Assembly (NCBI RefSeq): GCF_002909375.1
Contig: NZ_PPXD01000022.1
Coordinates: 19,812-83,811, forward strand
Direction: 5' to 3'
Source: Cryobacterium zongtaii
GTDB taxonomy: Bacteria; Actinomycetota; Actinomycetes; Actinomycetales; Microbacteriaceae
Length of the DNA stretch: 64,000 nucleotides
Positions within the stretch are counted from its first letter, which is position 1. Each line of letters opens with the position of its first letter. A model generated the notes under the pieces. The model did not search any database. It saw nothing but the letters and a program-made list of their open reading frames with translations, and was not told the origin of the DNA. Of the stretch, positions 41,947-50,402 are shown piece after piece. Position numbers and translations under genes: made by a program.

Positions 41947-42351
41947 ATGCCTCAGATACGCATCAAAGACGCGGCCGCGTTCTTGAGTGTCAGCGACGAT
42001 ACCGTGCGCCGGTGGATCGACAACGGCGTGCTACCCAGCTCGAAGGACGCCTCGTCCCGCACCGTGGTCGACGGCCTGGCGCTGGCCCAGCTGGCGCGCA
42101 AGAACGCGGTGCTCCCGGAGGATCCGTCCGGAATCGGCCGGTCCGCCCGCAACCGGTTCGTGGGCCTCGTGACCGACATCGTGATGGACACCGTGATGGC
42201 CCAGGTTGAGATCCAGTGCGGCCCGCACCGCGTGGTCTCGCTGATGAGCAGTGAAGCCGTACGCGAGCTCGGCCTGGAACTCGGCTCCGTCGCCATCGCC
42301 GTGGTCAAGGCCACGACGGTCATCGTCGAAACACCCCAGGGGCGAGTCTGA
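41947..42351 (+). CDS. Helix-turn-helix/TOBE molybdate-responsive regulator
   Basis: A 134-residue protein in two parts. MPQIRIKDAAAFLSVSDDTV then RRWIDNGVLP is a MerR/excisionase-like HTH (1-32). Residues 68-134 form a TOBE (Mop) domain: NRFVGLVTDIVMDTVMAQVEIQ-like strand pair and ELGLELGSVAIAVVKATTVIVE. TOBE binds oxyanions such as molybdate. It begins the modABC run and the modA gene follows after 2 nt. It is a compact alternative to ModE. The start appears leaderless. Confidence 0.87.
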   Translation: MPQIRIKDAAAFLSVSDDTVRRWIDNGVLPSSKDASSRTVVDGLALAQLARKNAVLPEDPSGIGRSARNRFVGLVTDIVMDTVMAQVEIQCGPHRVVSLMSSEAVRELGLELGSVAIAVVKATTVIVETPQGRV

Positions 42352-42353
42352 CC

Positions 42354-43133
42354 GTGGCCCGCGTCACCCGCAGCCTCGCGACCGCATTCGTGATCGGCCT
42401 GACCCTCACCGGATGCGGGTCCGCGACCCCGTCACCGACCGGCTCCGCCGCCGCGCTCGGGGGCGACATCACGGTCTACGCCGCCGCGTCGCTGCAGGGC
42501 ACCTTCACCGAGCTGGCCGCGTCCTTCGAAGCCGCCAACCCGGGCACCACGGTGGTGCTGAACTTCGCCGGCTCCTCCGCCCTCGTCACCCAGATCATCG
42601 AGGGCGCCCCGGCCGACGTGTTCGCCTCGGCAGACACCGACAATATGGCCAGGCTCACGGATGCGGCGCTGGGCGACGGCGAGCCCGTGGACTTCGCCAC
42701 CAACGTCCTGACCATCGCGGTGCCGCCGGGCAACCCCGCGGGCATCACCGACCTCACCGACCTGACCAGACCCGACGTCAGGCTCGTCGCCTGCGCCCCC
42801 GAGGTACCCTGCGGCGCCGCGGCCGAGACCGTGGCCGCGAGCGCGGGCGTCACGCTCAGCCCGGTGAGCGAAGAATCATCCGTCACCGATGTGCTCGGCA
42901 AGGTCACCTCGGGTGAAGCGGACGCCGGCCTGGTCTACGTCACCGACGTCGCCGCCGCGGGCGCCGCCGTCGAGGGCATCGAGTTCGCCGAGGCCGCCAG
43001 CGCCGTCAACACCTACCCGATCGTGCCCGTGACCGGCTCGGCATCCGCTGACGTGGCCCGGGCGTTCGTCGACTACGTCACCGGCAGCGGCGGCGCCGCC
43101 GTCCTGCGCGCCGCGGGCTTCGGGGCGGCGTGA
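42354..43133 (+). CDS. modA: Molybdate ABC transporter substrate-binding lipoprotein
   Basis: A 259-residue lipoprotein with a short signal and the lipobox [26 protein letters not shown], then [20 protein letters not shown], then [12 protein letters not shown] are the ModA fingerprint of oxyanion-binding residues. [20 protein letters not shown] C-terminal half closes the fold. GTG start at 42354 follows the regulator stop by 2 nt. It feeds molybdate to ModB. Confidence 0.9.
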   Translation: MARVTRSLATAFVIGLTLTGCGSATPSPTGSAAALGGDITVYAAASLQGTFTELAASFEAANPGTTVVLNFAGSSALVTQIIEGAPADVFASADTDNMARLTDAALGDGEPVDFATNVLTIAVPPGNPAGITDLTDLTRPDVRLVACAPEVPCGAAAETVAASAGVTLSPVSEESSVTDVLGKVTSGEADAGLVYVTDVAAAGAAVEGIEFAEAASAVNTYPIVPVTGSASADVARAFVDYVTGSGGAAVLRAAGFGAA

Positions 43134-43137
43134 TCTC

Positions 43138-43932
43138 ATGACGGTTCCCCGCTGGGTCTTCGCCGTGGCCGGCCTCGGCGCGGTCTTCGTGCTACTGCCG
43201 CTCGTGGCGATGGCGCTCAGGGTGAACTGGACCGAGTTCGTGCCGCTGATCAGCTCGGAGTCCTCGGTCGCCGCGCTGCTTCTCAGTCTGCGCACCTCGC
43301 TGGCGGCGACCGCGTTGTGTGTAGTCTTCGGCGTGCCGATGGCGTTGGTCCTGGCCCGCACCGACTTCTGGGGGCAGAAGGTGCTCCGCTCGCTGGTGTT
43401 GCTCCCCCTCGTGCTCCCCCCGGTCGTCGGCGGCATCGCGCTGCTCTACACCTTCGGCCGCCGGGGACTGTTGGGCCAGACCTTCGGACTCCTGGGCATC
43501 GAGATCGCCTTCTCCACCACCGCCGTCGTGATCGCCCAGACCTTCGTCGCCCTGCCGTTCCTGGTGCTGAGCCTGGAGGGCGCCCTGCGCACGGTGGGCA
43601 GCCGGTACGAAGCCGTCGGCGCCACCCTCGGCGCCAGCCCCACCACGGTGCTGCGCCGGATCACCCTGCCCCTGGTGCTGCCGGCGGTGCTGTCGGGCGC
43701 CGTGCTGTCGTTCGCCAGGGCACTCGGCGAGTTCGGCGCCACCCTCACCTTCGCCGGCAGCCTGCAGGGCACCACCCGCACCCTGCCGCTGGAGATCTAC
43801 CTGCAGCGGGAGACCGACCCGGACACCGCCGTGGCGCTGTCACTGGTGCTGGTGGTCGTGGCCGTCGTCATCGTCAGCCTCGCCCATCGCACCGGCGAGC
43901 CCTCCCGCCGGCGGGCACGGGCGCTCTCGTGA
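43138..43932 (+). CDS. modB: Molybdate ABC transporter permease
   Basis: A 264-residue permease with about six helices. [20 protein letters not shown] is the ModB substrate loop, and [21 protein letters not shown] is the EAA loop for the ATPase. It starts 4 nt after modA and its stop overlaps the modC GTG. Together with ModA and ModC it imports molybdate, needed for molybdoenzymes; no molybdoenzyme gene is in the window. Confidence 0.92.
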   Translation: MTVPRWVFAVAGLGAVFVLLPLVAMALRVNWTEFVPLISSESSVAALLLSLRTSLAATALCVVFGVPMALVLARTDFWGQKVLRSLVLLPLVLPPVVGGIALLYTFGRRGLLGQTFGLLGIEIAFSTTAVVIAQTFVALPFLVLSLEGALRTVGSRYEAVGATLGASPTTVLRRITLPLVLPAVLSGAVLSFARALGEFGATLTFAGSLQGTTRTLPLEIYLQRETDPDTAVALSLVLVVVAVVIVSLAHRTGEPSRRRARALS

Positions 43933-45017
43933 CCTTCTCCCTCGACCTGCACGTCGCCGACCGCGACGTCAGCCTGCACCTGGACGTGGCGGCCGGCGAG
44001 ACCGTCGCGATCCTCGGACCCAACGGCGCCGGCAAGTCCACCCTGCTGGGCACCATCGCCGGGCTGGTCACCCCCGACTCCGGGCGTTGCGAGCTGAACG
44101 GCACCGTCTTGTTCGACCTGCCGGGCGCCGGGCGCGGCCCCCGCACCTGGCGGGCCCCCCACCAGCGCGGCGTCTCCCTGCTCGCCCAGGAGGCGCTGCT
44201 GTTCCCGCATCTGAGCGTGCTCGACAACGTCGCCTTCGGCCCCCGCAGCGCGGGAGCGCCCTCGGGCCGGGCTCGCCAGATCGCGACCCACTGGCTCCGC
44301 GAAGTGGATGCCGAACAGCTGGCCGCCCGGCGCCCGGCCGAGCTCTCCGGCGGGCAAGCTCAGCGGATCGCGGTGGCGCGGGCCCTCGCATCCGACCCCG
44401 GCTTGTTGCTGCTCGACGAGCCGTTGGCCGCCCTGGACATCTCGGTGGCGCCGACGGTGCGACGGATGCTGCGCCGCGTGCTGGCCGGCCGCAGCGCGCT
44501 GATCGTGACCCACGATGTGCTCGACGCCTACACCCTGGCCGACCGCGTGGTGATCGTCGAGGGCGGCCGGATCGTCGACCAGGGCACCCCGGCCGAGGTC
44601 TTCGACCGGCCGCGCAGCGCCTTCGCGGCCGGTCTGGCGGGCCTGAACCTGCTCACCGGTGTGCGCCGGGGCACCACCCTGATCACTGCGGATGCCGCGG
44701 CCCCAGTCGCGAACATCCCCGAACCGGGCGTGGCCGACGGGGCACCGCTGTCTTTGGCGGTGCGTCCGGGCGCCGTGTCGGTGTCGATCGACCCGCCGGC
44801 CGATTCGCAGCTCAGCAGCGTGCGAGCCGAGCTGATCGACCTCGAGCCCCGGGGCGACTTTGTTCGGGCACGAAGCGCCGTGCTGGCCGCGGACGTCAGC
44901 CCGAAGGAGGCCGCGCAGCTCGACGCCGCCGTGGGCTCCCCGGTCTGGTTCTCGTTTGCGGCGGCCGCCGCCACGCTGTACCCCACCGTGCCCTCCGACC
45001 GGACCACGTCGTCGTGA
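43929..45017 (+). CDS. modC: Molybdate ABC transporter ATP-binding protein with TOBE domain
   Basis: A 362-residue ATPase. Walker [13 protein letters not shown] (about 30-41), Q-loop at [14 protein letters not shown], signature [17 protein letters not shown], Walker [13 protein letters not shown], and the switch His in [16 protein letters not shown] are intact. The C-terminal 100 residues form a TOBE domain ([37 protein letters not shown]), in which molybdate may inhibit transport. The start overlaps modB's stop, and the end overlaps the MepB-like gene. Confidence 0.92.
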   Translation: MTFSLDLHVADRDVSLHLDVAAGETVAILGPNGAGKSTLLGTIAGLVTPDSGRCELNGTVLFDLPGAGRGPRTWRAPHQRGVSLLAQEALLFPHLSVLDNVAFGPRSAGAPSGRARQIATHWLREVDAEQLAARRPAELSGGQAQRIAVARALASDPGLLLLDEPLAALDISVAPTVRRMLRRVLAGRSALIVTHDVLDAYTLADRVVIVEGGRIVDQGTPAEVFDRPRSAFAAGLAGLNLLTGVRRGTTLITADAAAPVANIPEPGVADGAPLSLAVRPGAVSVSIDPPADSQLSSVRAELIDLEPRGDFVRARSAVLAADVSPKEAAQLDAAVGSPVWFSFAAAAATLYPTVPSDRTTSS

Positions 45018-45520
45018 TCCATCCGGACGTGTCAGGGGCCGTGGCCCTGTTCGGGTCGTTGTGCGGTCATTCGGAGACTGCGGCCGCCGAGATCGACATC
45101 GACATCGACATCGACAACGCGGACTACGGCGCCGCCGTCGCCCGGATCGGAACTCGACGCCTGCGGTTCCGGGTGGGCCGGGTGACGCCCCGCAAGGTCG
45201 GCCTGTTCGTCGCCGTCTGGCGGCGCTCGCCCACCGGTTCGACCGAACCGTTCCCGGTCGACGACGTCGACCACCTGGTCATCCTCACCCGGGAGGGGCT
45301 GCACTCCGGTCAGTTTGTGTTCCCGCGCTCCGCGCTACAGCGTCACGGCATTGTGTCGGTGGCGGGCCAGGGCGGCAAACGCGGCTTCAGGGTCTATCCA
45401 CCGTGGTCGCGCACCAGCAATGCCCAGGCCATCCGCACCCAGGCGTGGCAGGGCGCGTTCTTCCTCGACACCAGCGACGGCGTCGACCTCGAGCGGCTGC
45501 GTGAGCTTCTCGACCCCTGA
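45014..45520 (+). CDS. MepB-family protein
   Basis: A 168-residue protein related to MepB, first named from the staphylococcal mepRAB locus. RRLRFRVGRVTPRKVGLFVA is the family core, followed by DVDHLVILTREGLHSGQFVF and KRGFRVYPPWSRTSNAQAIR near the C-terminus. Its function is unknown. A (GACATC)n run encodes IDIDIDID near residue 28. GTG 45014 overlaps the modC stop. It is probably co-expressed with modABC by position only; no mechanistic link is evident. Confidence 0.8.
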   Translation: MIHPDVSGAVALFGSLCGHSETAAAEIDIDIDIDNADYGAAVARIGTRRLRFRVGRVTPRKVGLFVAVWRRSPTGSTEPFPVDDVDHLVILTREGLHSGQFVFPRSALQRHGIVSVAGQGGKRGFRVYPPWSRTSNAQAIRTQAWQGAFFLDTSDGVDLERLRELLDP

Positions 45521-45579
45521 TCCCGCGCGCACCGGCACCGGGCAGGCGCGCTGGTGTCCTGGCGATGCGGCTGACCGGC

Positions 45580-46614
45580 CTACCGAACGGCGGTGGTGAT
45601 GAGGCGTTCCAGGCGCACGATTCCGGCGTAGCGGCCGGCGTTGTCGGTGACGATCAGGGGATCGTAGCGATGTGTGCTGTCGCGGGTGATCGCGCGCAAC
45701 AGGGCATCCCGAACCGGGGTGTCCAGGTTCACCCGCACGGCGCCGGTCGTGACACCGAGGTGGGCGCTCTCGCTGTCGAGAACCGAAACCGGGCGCCCGT
45801 GGTGGTCGATGAGCACCACGGTGCGTACCTCCGCGTGCTCGGTGAAGATCCGGGAGGCGTCCGCGACCGATTCCACGGCGGGAGCGACGTCGAGCAGGTC
45901 CCGCACGATGGGCACCGGCTGCGGTGGCGCGCTCGGCTGCACGTGCCGGGATAGCTCGGGCCACGCGGGACCGGGCCGGGCGAGGTAGTAGCCCTGCGCG
46001 AGCGGCACCCCGAGGGCGGTGATGGTGTCGTACTCCGCCGCGGTTTCGATGCCCTCGGCCAGCACCCAGGAGTCGATGCGGTTGGCGAAGGTGCCGATCA
46101 TCTCGACCAGCGCGCGTTTCGCCTCGTCGGTGTCGATGCCCTGGATGAGTTCCCTGTCGAGTTTGATCAGTGCGGGTTTGAGCGCCAGCAGCCGGCTGAG
46201 ACCGGCGTAGCCCGAGCCGAGGTCGTCGACGGCGATCAGGCCGCCGGCGCCCCGGATGGCGTCGAGTTCGGGTTCGAGGTCGGCGGCGGAGTCGATGGCG
46301 GACTGTTCGGTGAGCTCCACGAACACCCCGGTGAGGTCGGCCTGCTCGCGCCAGACCTGCCGGATGGCCTCGTGGCCGAGCACATGCGGCGACACGTTCA
46401 CGGTGATGAAGCAGTTGGTCGGCACCGACCCGCGTTCGACAAGGATGACCCGCAGGCAGCGGGCCTCGATCTCCGCGGACCGGTCAGCCGCGCGGGCCTG
46501 AGCGAACAGGTCTTCCACGCCGACGCCGGCGGGCATCTCAAAACGGGCGAGCCCTTCGAACCCCACCACGATTCCGCGGGCGGTGTCCACGATCGGCTGG
46601 AAGGCCGCCGTCAC
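45580..46614 (-). CDS. EAL-domain cyclic-di-GMP phosphodiesterase with C-terminal CBS-like pair
   Basis: All signature EAL residues are present: EGLAR, NVSP, ELTEQ, DDLGSGYAGL, KLD, AEGIE and QGYY, so it should hydrolyse c-di-GMP. The C-terminal 115 residues have two CBS-like motifs (VRTVVLIDHHGRPVSVLD; DPLIVTDNAGRYAGIVRL). The GTG at 46614 gives a protein starting MTAAFQPIVD, already inside the domain. The usual EAL N-terminal helix (SAAQWTALLDAVSAGTG) is encoded upstream in the same frame, with no ATG, GTG or TTG. A CTG at 46693-46695 overlaps the upstream DUF1059 stop as CTGA and could be the real start, giving about 371 residues. Confidence 0.85.
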   Translation of the reverse strand: MTAAFQPIVDTARGIVVGFEGLARFEMPAGVGVEDLFAQARAADRSAEIEARCLRVILVERGSVPTNCFITVNVSPHVLGHEAIRQVWREQADLTGVFVELTEQSAIDSAADLEPELDAIRGAGGLIAVDDLGSGYAGLSRLLALKPALIKLDRELIQGIDTDEAKRALVEMIGTFANRIDSWVLAEGIETAAEYDTITALGVPLAQGYYLARPGPAWPELSRHVQPSAPPQPVPIVRDLLDVAPAVESVADASRIFTEHAEVRTVVLIDHHGRPVSVLDSESAHLGVTTGAVRVNLDTPVRDALLRAITRDSTHRYDPLIVTDNAGRYAGIVRLERLITTAVR

Positions 46615-46691
46615 GCCCGTGCCGGCGCTGACCGCATCCAGCAGGGCGGTCCACTGCGCAGCCGAGAGCGGTGCGGTGGAGAGCGGCGTTG

Positions 46692-46868
46692 TCAGGAGAC
46701 GACCACAATCCGGTCCGTGACGCTCTGGGCCAGCTCGGGGCTCACCGTGTCGATGCCGTGGGCAGCGCTGGCATGCTGGGCGACGAGAACGAGAATCTCG
46801 TCATCGGTGGAACTGACCCAGCTCGCCGTGCAGCCGGGCACCACGTCTCCGCACGCAAATGACTTCAT
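46692..46868 (-). CDS. DUF1059-family small protein
   Basis: A 58-residue ORF, start ATG at 46868 with GGGGGAGAG just upstream. The sequence begins MKSFACGDVVPGCTASW, closely like the conserved DUF1059 start MKxFxCGDVVPGC, and goes on to DEILVLVAQHASAAHGID. DUF1059 proteins are small, often metal- or stress-associated, and of unknown function. Its stop overlaps the probable start of the EAL gene, so the pair may be translationally coupled. Confidence 0.85.
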   Translation of the reverse strand: MKSFACGDVVPGCTASWVSSTDDEILVLVAQHASAAHGIDTVSPELAQSVTDRIVVVS

Positions 46869-46962
46869 GACACTCTCCCCCTGTCGGTGTCGCCACTGGG
46901 GCGACTTTCATGCTTTCGTCTGATTCCGAGTGTAGTTCGGCGGCGATGCGATTCCAGATTGG

Positions 46963-47547
46963 TCATGCGGCGGTCACGACCCGGGTCTTTCCCGCTTTGT
47001 CCTGCCATCCCCGCCGATCGCCGCGCAGCATGGGGAAGGCGAAGACCAGCCAGACCACCAGCAGGATCGGCAGCACGGAGAGAAGCGATGTTCCCCTTTC
47101 GCTGTTCCCCACCCCACCGTTGGCAACGATGCCGAAGAGTGTCCAGGCCGACGAGGCGGTGGCGACGACAGGCACCGCGAGTACCAGGGTGCGGGCAAAG
47201 AACCCGCCGTAACTGACCGGGCCGCCAGTTCGCTCATCGACCAGCCGGGTGTGCGCGGCAAGCTGACCTACCGATGCCCGTCTGGTTCTGGAAAGACGGA
47301 GGTTGAGCAACAGCACGCCGATCGGCACGAGGAACAGCGAGCCGACGCCCAGCTTGAGCACAGCATTGGCCACCGTTACGTTACCCACCGTGTCGAGGTT
47401 GAAGCCCACCATGAAGCAGGTGAAGAACACGATTCCGGTCAGCAGCGTCGTGCCGACCACATCGATGAAGAACGCGACGGCTCGAGCCACTGCGGCGGCA
47501 GGCGGCCGAGCGACGTCGGTCTGGGCATTCAACTCTGCTGGCGTCAC
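46963..47547 (-). CDS. RDD-family membrane protein
   Basis: A 194-residue membrane protein of the RDD family. The RAVAFFIDVVGTTLLTGIVF segment has the conserved Arg-Asp of the first helix; two more hydrophobic segments are visible (LGVGSLFLVPIGVLLLNL; LVLAVPVVATASSAWTLF) plus a fourth before the C-terminus. RDD proteins may handle ions or compatible solutes. GTG start at 47547 with TAGGGT 6 nt upstream. Confidence 0.75.
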   Translation of the reverse strand: MTPAELNAQTDVARPPAAAVARAVAFFIDVVGTTLLTGIVFFTCFMVGFNLDTVGNVTVANAVLKLGVGSLFLVPIGVLLLNLRLSRTRRASVGQLAAHTRLVDERTGGPVSYGGFFARTLVLAVPVVATASSAWTLFGIVANGGVGNSERGTSLLSVLPILLVVWLVFAFPMLRGDRRGWQDKAGKTRVVTAA

Positions 47548-47553
47548 ACGCTC

Positions 47554-47559
47554 ACCCTA
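47554..47559 (-). promoter_or_regulatory. Putative leaderless -10 (TAGGGT)
   Basis: On the minus strand TAGGGT ends 6 nt before the GTG at 47547. Confidence 0.45.
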
Positions 47560-47574
47560 GGGTGTGGGGCCGTG

Positions 47575-49212
47575 CTAGTAGCGCACCTCGTCGATGGGCC
47601 CGCCGCCGGCGAGGTCCTCAAGCAGCAGCTCCGGGTGGTCGCGCACGGTGTTGCGAAGCCGCCACGGGGTGCTGAACAGGGCCAGCAGGGTGCCGTCGCT
47701 GCGGCGGAGCACCTCCACCTGGCGGTCGTGGCCCAGGATCAGCGCGCTTTCCTTGTCGGTGCGGCGGGCCAGCTGGTAGGGCAGCACGTCGCTGCGGATG
47801 GCGGCGCCGAAGTCGTGCGACATCCGCTCTTCGACGACCTCGAACTGCATCGGGCCGACGGCGCCGAGCACCGGGGCCTGGTCACCGCGGAGGTCCGAGC
47901 GCATCACCTGGATGACACCCTCGTGGTCGAGCTGGTCGATACCGCGGCGGAACTGCTTGTGCTTGCTGGTATCGGCGGGGCGCACGGCGCGGAAGTGCGC
48001 GGGGGCGAACATCGGCAGCGGTGGGAAGGTGACCGCGGGGCTGCCCTCGTGGATGGAGTCGCCGACCCGTAGAGCGGAGGCGTTGACCAGGCCGACGATG
48101 TCGCCGGGCCAGGCCTCCTCGGCCACTTCGCGGTCCTTACCGAACAGCTGCTGGGCGTACTTGGTGGCGAACGGCCGGCCGGTGGCGGAGTGGGTGACGA
48201 CCATGCCGCGGCGGAACTGGCCGGAGCAGACCCGCACGAATGCAACGTAGTCGCGGTGCGAGGAGTTCATGCCGGACTGCACCTTGAACACGAAACCGGA
48301 GAACGGGCTGGTCACCGGGCGGTGGCCGCCGTCGGCGTCCAGGCGCGCCTCGGCGGGCGGGGCGAAGTCCACCAGGGTGTCCAGGATGTGCTGCACACCG
48401 AAGTTGAGCACCGCGGCGGAGAACAGCACCGGGGTGGTCACGCCGTCGAGGAACAGTTCCTCGTCGTGGTTCTGGCCCTCCTCGGTGAGCAGTTCGGACT
48501 CCTCGGCGGCGGCGACCCAGGCGTCACCCTCGGCTGCGGCGGCCTCTTCGGCAGTGGTGCGCTCGGAGTCGGCGCGGGTGGCGCCGCCGGCGGTGCGGTT
48601 GAAGCGGATGAAGTCGCTGCTGTCCCGCTCGATCACACCGCGGAAGTCTCCCGCGATGCCCACCGGCCAGGTCAGCGGGGTGGGGATCAGGCCGGTGCGG
48701 GTGCGGATCTCGTCCATCAGGTCGAGGGCGGCGGAGCCCGGCCGGTCCCACTTGTTGATCACGGTGATGACGGGCAGGCCACGCTGCTTGCAGACCTCGA
48801 AGAGCTTCATGGTCTGCACCTCGAGGCCCTTGCTCGCGTCGACGAGCATCACGGCGGCATCCACCGCGGAGAGCACCCGGAAGGTGTCCTCGGAGAAGTC
48901 GGCGTGGCCGGGGGTGTCGACGAGGTTGATCACACTGTCGCGGTACTCGAACTGGATGGCGGCGGAGGTGATCGAGATGCCACGCTCCTGTTCCATGGTC
49001 ATCCAGTCGGAGACGGTGCCGCGCCGGCCGGCCTTGCCGTGCGTGGCGCCGGCGGTGGTGATGGCCCGCGCGTGCAACAGCAGCGCCTCGGTGAGCGTGG
49101 ACTTGCCCGCGTCGGGGTGCGAGATGACGGCGAAGGTACGCCGGCGCACGGCCTGAGCCTCGACCTCTTTCGGGGACACCTCGGTGCCCGGGGTCACGGT
49201 TGCTTCAGCCAC
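47575..49212 (-). CDS. prfC: Peptide chain release factor 3
   Basis: A 545-residue GTPase that recycles release factors 1 and 2 at termination. VISHPDAGKSTLTEALLLHA holds the P-loop with the His/Pro-Asp variation typical of RF3, DTPGHADFSEDTFR is the G2/G3 region and NKWDRPGSAALDLM the G4 motif; VKPEDPN-type domain-two and -three regions continue (RVCSGQFRRGMVVTHSATGR; VGPMQFEVVEERMSHDFGA). The GTG start at 49212 is preceded by AGGTAGGA. A typical bacterial prfC in length and content. Confidence 0.95.
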   Translation of the reverse strand: MAEATVTPGTEVSPKEVEAQAVRRRTFAVISHPDAGKSTLTEALLLHARAITTAGATHGKAGRRGTVSDWMTMEQERGISITSAAIQFEYRDSVINLVDTPGHADFSEDTFRVLSAVDAAVMLVDASKGLEVQTMKLFEVCKQRGLPVITVINKWDRPGSAALDLMDEIRTRTGLIPTPLTWPVGIAGDFRGVIERDSSDFIRFNRTAGGATRADSERTTAEEAAAAEGDAWVAAAEESELLTEEGQNHDEELFLDGVTTPVLFSAAVLNFGVQHILDTLVDFAPPAEARLDADGGHRPVTSPFSGFVFKVQSGMNSSHRDYVAFVRVCSGQFRRGMVVTHSATGRPFATKYAQQLFGKDREVAEEAWPGDIVGLVNASALRVGDSIHEGSPAVTFPPLPMFAPAHFRAVRPADTSKHKQFRRGIDQLDHEGVIQVMRSDLRGDQAPVLGAVGPMQFEVVEERMSHDFGAAIRSDVLPYQLARRTDKESALILGHDRQVEVLRRSDGTLLALFSTPWRLRNTVRDHPELLLEDLAGGGPIDEVRY

Positions 49213-49310
49213 TGCTCGGTTCCTACCTCTATATGTCTGTCAATGCGCCGCTTGCGCGCACGCGTCCTTCAAACCTAACCTGCGCGGCTGTTCACCCGCT
49301 CCCCGCTAAT

Positions 49311-49330
49311 TGTTACCATCCTTTACAAAC
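49311..49330. promoter_or_regulatory. Possible ROK-repressor half-site
   Basis: TGTTACCATCCTTTACAAAC, upstream of the ROK kinase gene, contains TTTACAAAC, which resembles one arm of the palindrome at 56510-56528. This is weak evidence for shared control. Confidence 0.3.
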
Positions 49331-49439
49331 AGAGTCGGCGCGTGGGACAATGTCCTCACAGGCAGTTGATACAGCATGAGCACCCTCGTGGCCGGTTTCT
49401 TGCCCCGCGACACTCGCCGACCGCTGAGGAGCCCCAGCC

Positions 49440-50402
49440 ATGACCGCCGTGACCCTCACTTCGGTTCTCGCCCAGGCCCTCCCGCTCGGCGCCGGCGAGC
49501 CGGTGATCGCCGTAGATGTGGGCGGCACCGACACCAAGGCCGCGCTCTTCGACACCTCCGGCCGGATGCTCGGACTCAGCCGCACGCCGACACCGCTGGA
49601 CGGCGAGCGCACGGCCTTCTCGGTGATCGCCCGGGTGCAGGAGCTCACGCTGCAGTTCGCCGCGGATTTTCCCGCGGTGCGGCCCCGGGCGGTGGGCCTG
49701 CTCGCCCCCGGCCTCGTCGACGACGACGCGGGCATCGGCGTGCTCTCCACCAACCTGCACTGGTCCAACGTGCCCTTCAAACAACTCACCGAAGATCTCA
49801 TTCACCTGCCCACCACTTTCTCGCACGATGTGCGGGCCGCCGGTGAGGCCGAGTTCAGGCTCGGCGCCGCCCGCCCCTATCGCAACGTGGTGGTGTTGGT
49901 CATCGGCACCGGGATCGCCGGGTCGCTGTTCATCAACGGCCGGGCGCACACCGGCGGCGGCTACGCGGGTGAGATCGGCCACTCGATAGTGCACCCGTCC
50001 GGTCCGCTCTGCGGCTGCGGCTCCCGGGGCTGCCTGGAGACCGTGGCCTCGGCCGGCGCGATAGTGCGCCGATACGAAGAGGTCACCGGCATCCGGTTGA
50101 GCGGGGCCCGCGAGGCTCTGGCCCTGGCCCGCACCGGCGACCCCGCGGCGGCGCTGATCTGGAGCGAGGCACTGGATGCGCTCGCCCTGAGCATCGCCCA
50201 GCTGGCCGCGATCCTCGCCCCGGAAGCGATCGTGATCGGGGGCGGCCTGGCGCAGGCGGGCGACCAGCTGTTCGTGCCGCTGCGTGAGAGGGTGAGCGCC
50301 CTGCTCAGCTTCCACCGGCGTCCGGTGATCGTACCGGCGTCGATCGGCGAAAACGCCGGCCTGCTCGGCGGCGCCCTGCGGGCGCGCGACCTGGTGAGCT
50401 AG
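49440..50402 (+). CDS. ROK-family sugar kinase
   Basis: A 320-residue ROK kinase. IAVDVGGTDTKAALFD (23-38) is the ATP-binding phosphate motif, GTGIAGSLFINGRAHTGGGY the catalytic Asp/Gly region and CGCGSRGCLETVAS the Cys-rich zinc loop near 200. No N-terminal HTH, so it is a kinase, not a repressor. It could phosphorylate glucose, GlcNAc or anhydro-MurNAc, supplied by the NagZ-like enzyme on the other strand. GAGGAG precedes the ATG. It overlaps the convergent GH3 gene at the stop. Confidence 0.88.
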   Translation: MTAVTLTSVLAQALPLGAGEPVIAVDVGGTDTKAALFDTSGRMLGLSRTPTPLDGERTAFSVIARVQELTLQFAADFPAVRPRAVGLLAPGLVDDDAGIGVLSTNLHWSNVPFKQLTEDLIHLPTTFSHDVRAAGEAEFRLGAARPYRNVVVLVIGTGIAGSLFINGRAHTGGGYAGEIGHSIVHPSGPLCGCGSRGCLETVASAGAIVRRYEEVTGIRLSGAREALALARTGDPAAALIWSEALDALALSIAQLAAILAPEAIVIGGGLAQAGDQLFVPLRERVSALLSFHRRPVIVPASIGENAGLLGGALRARDLVS

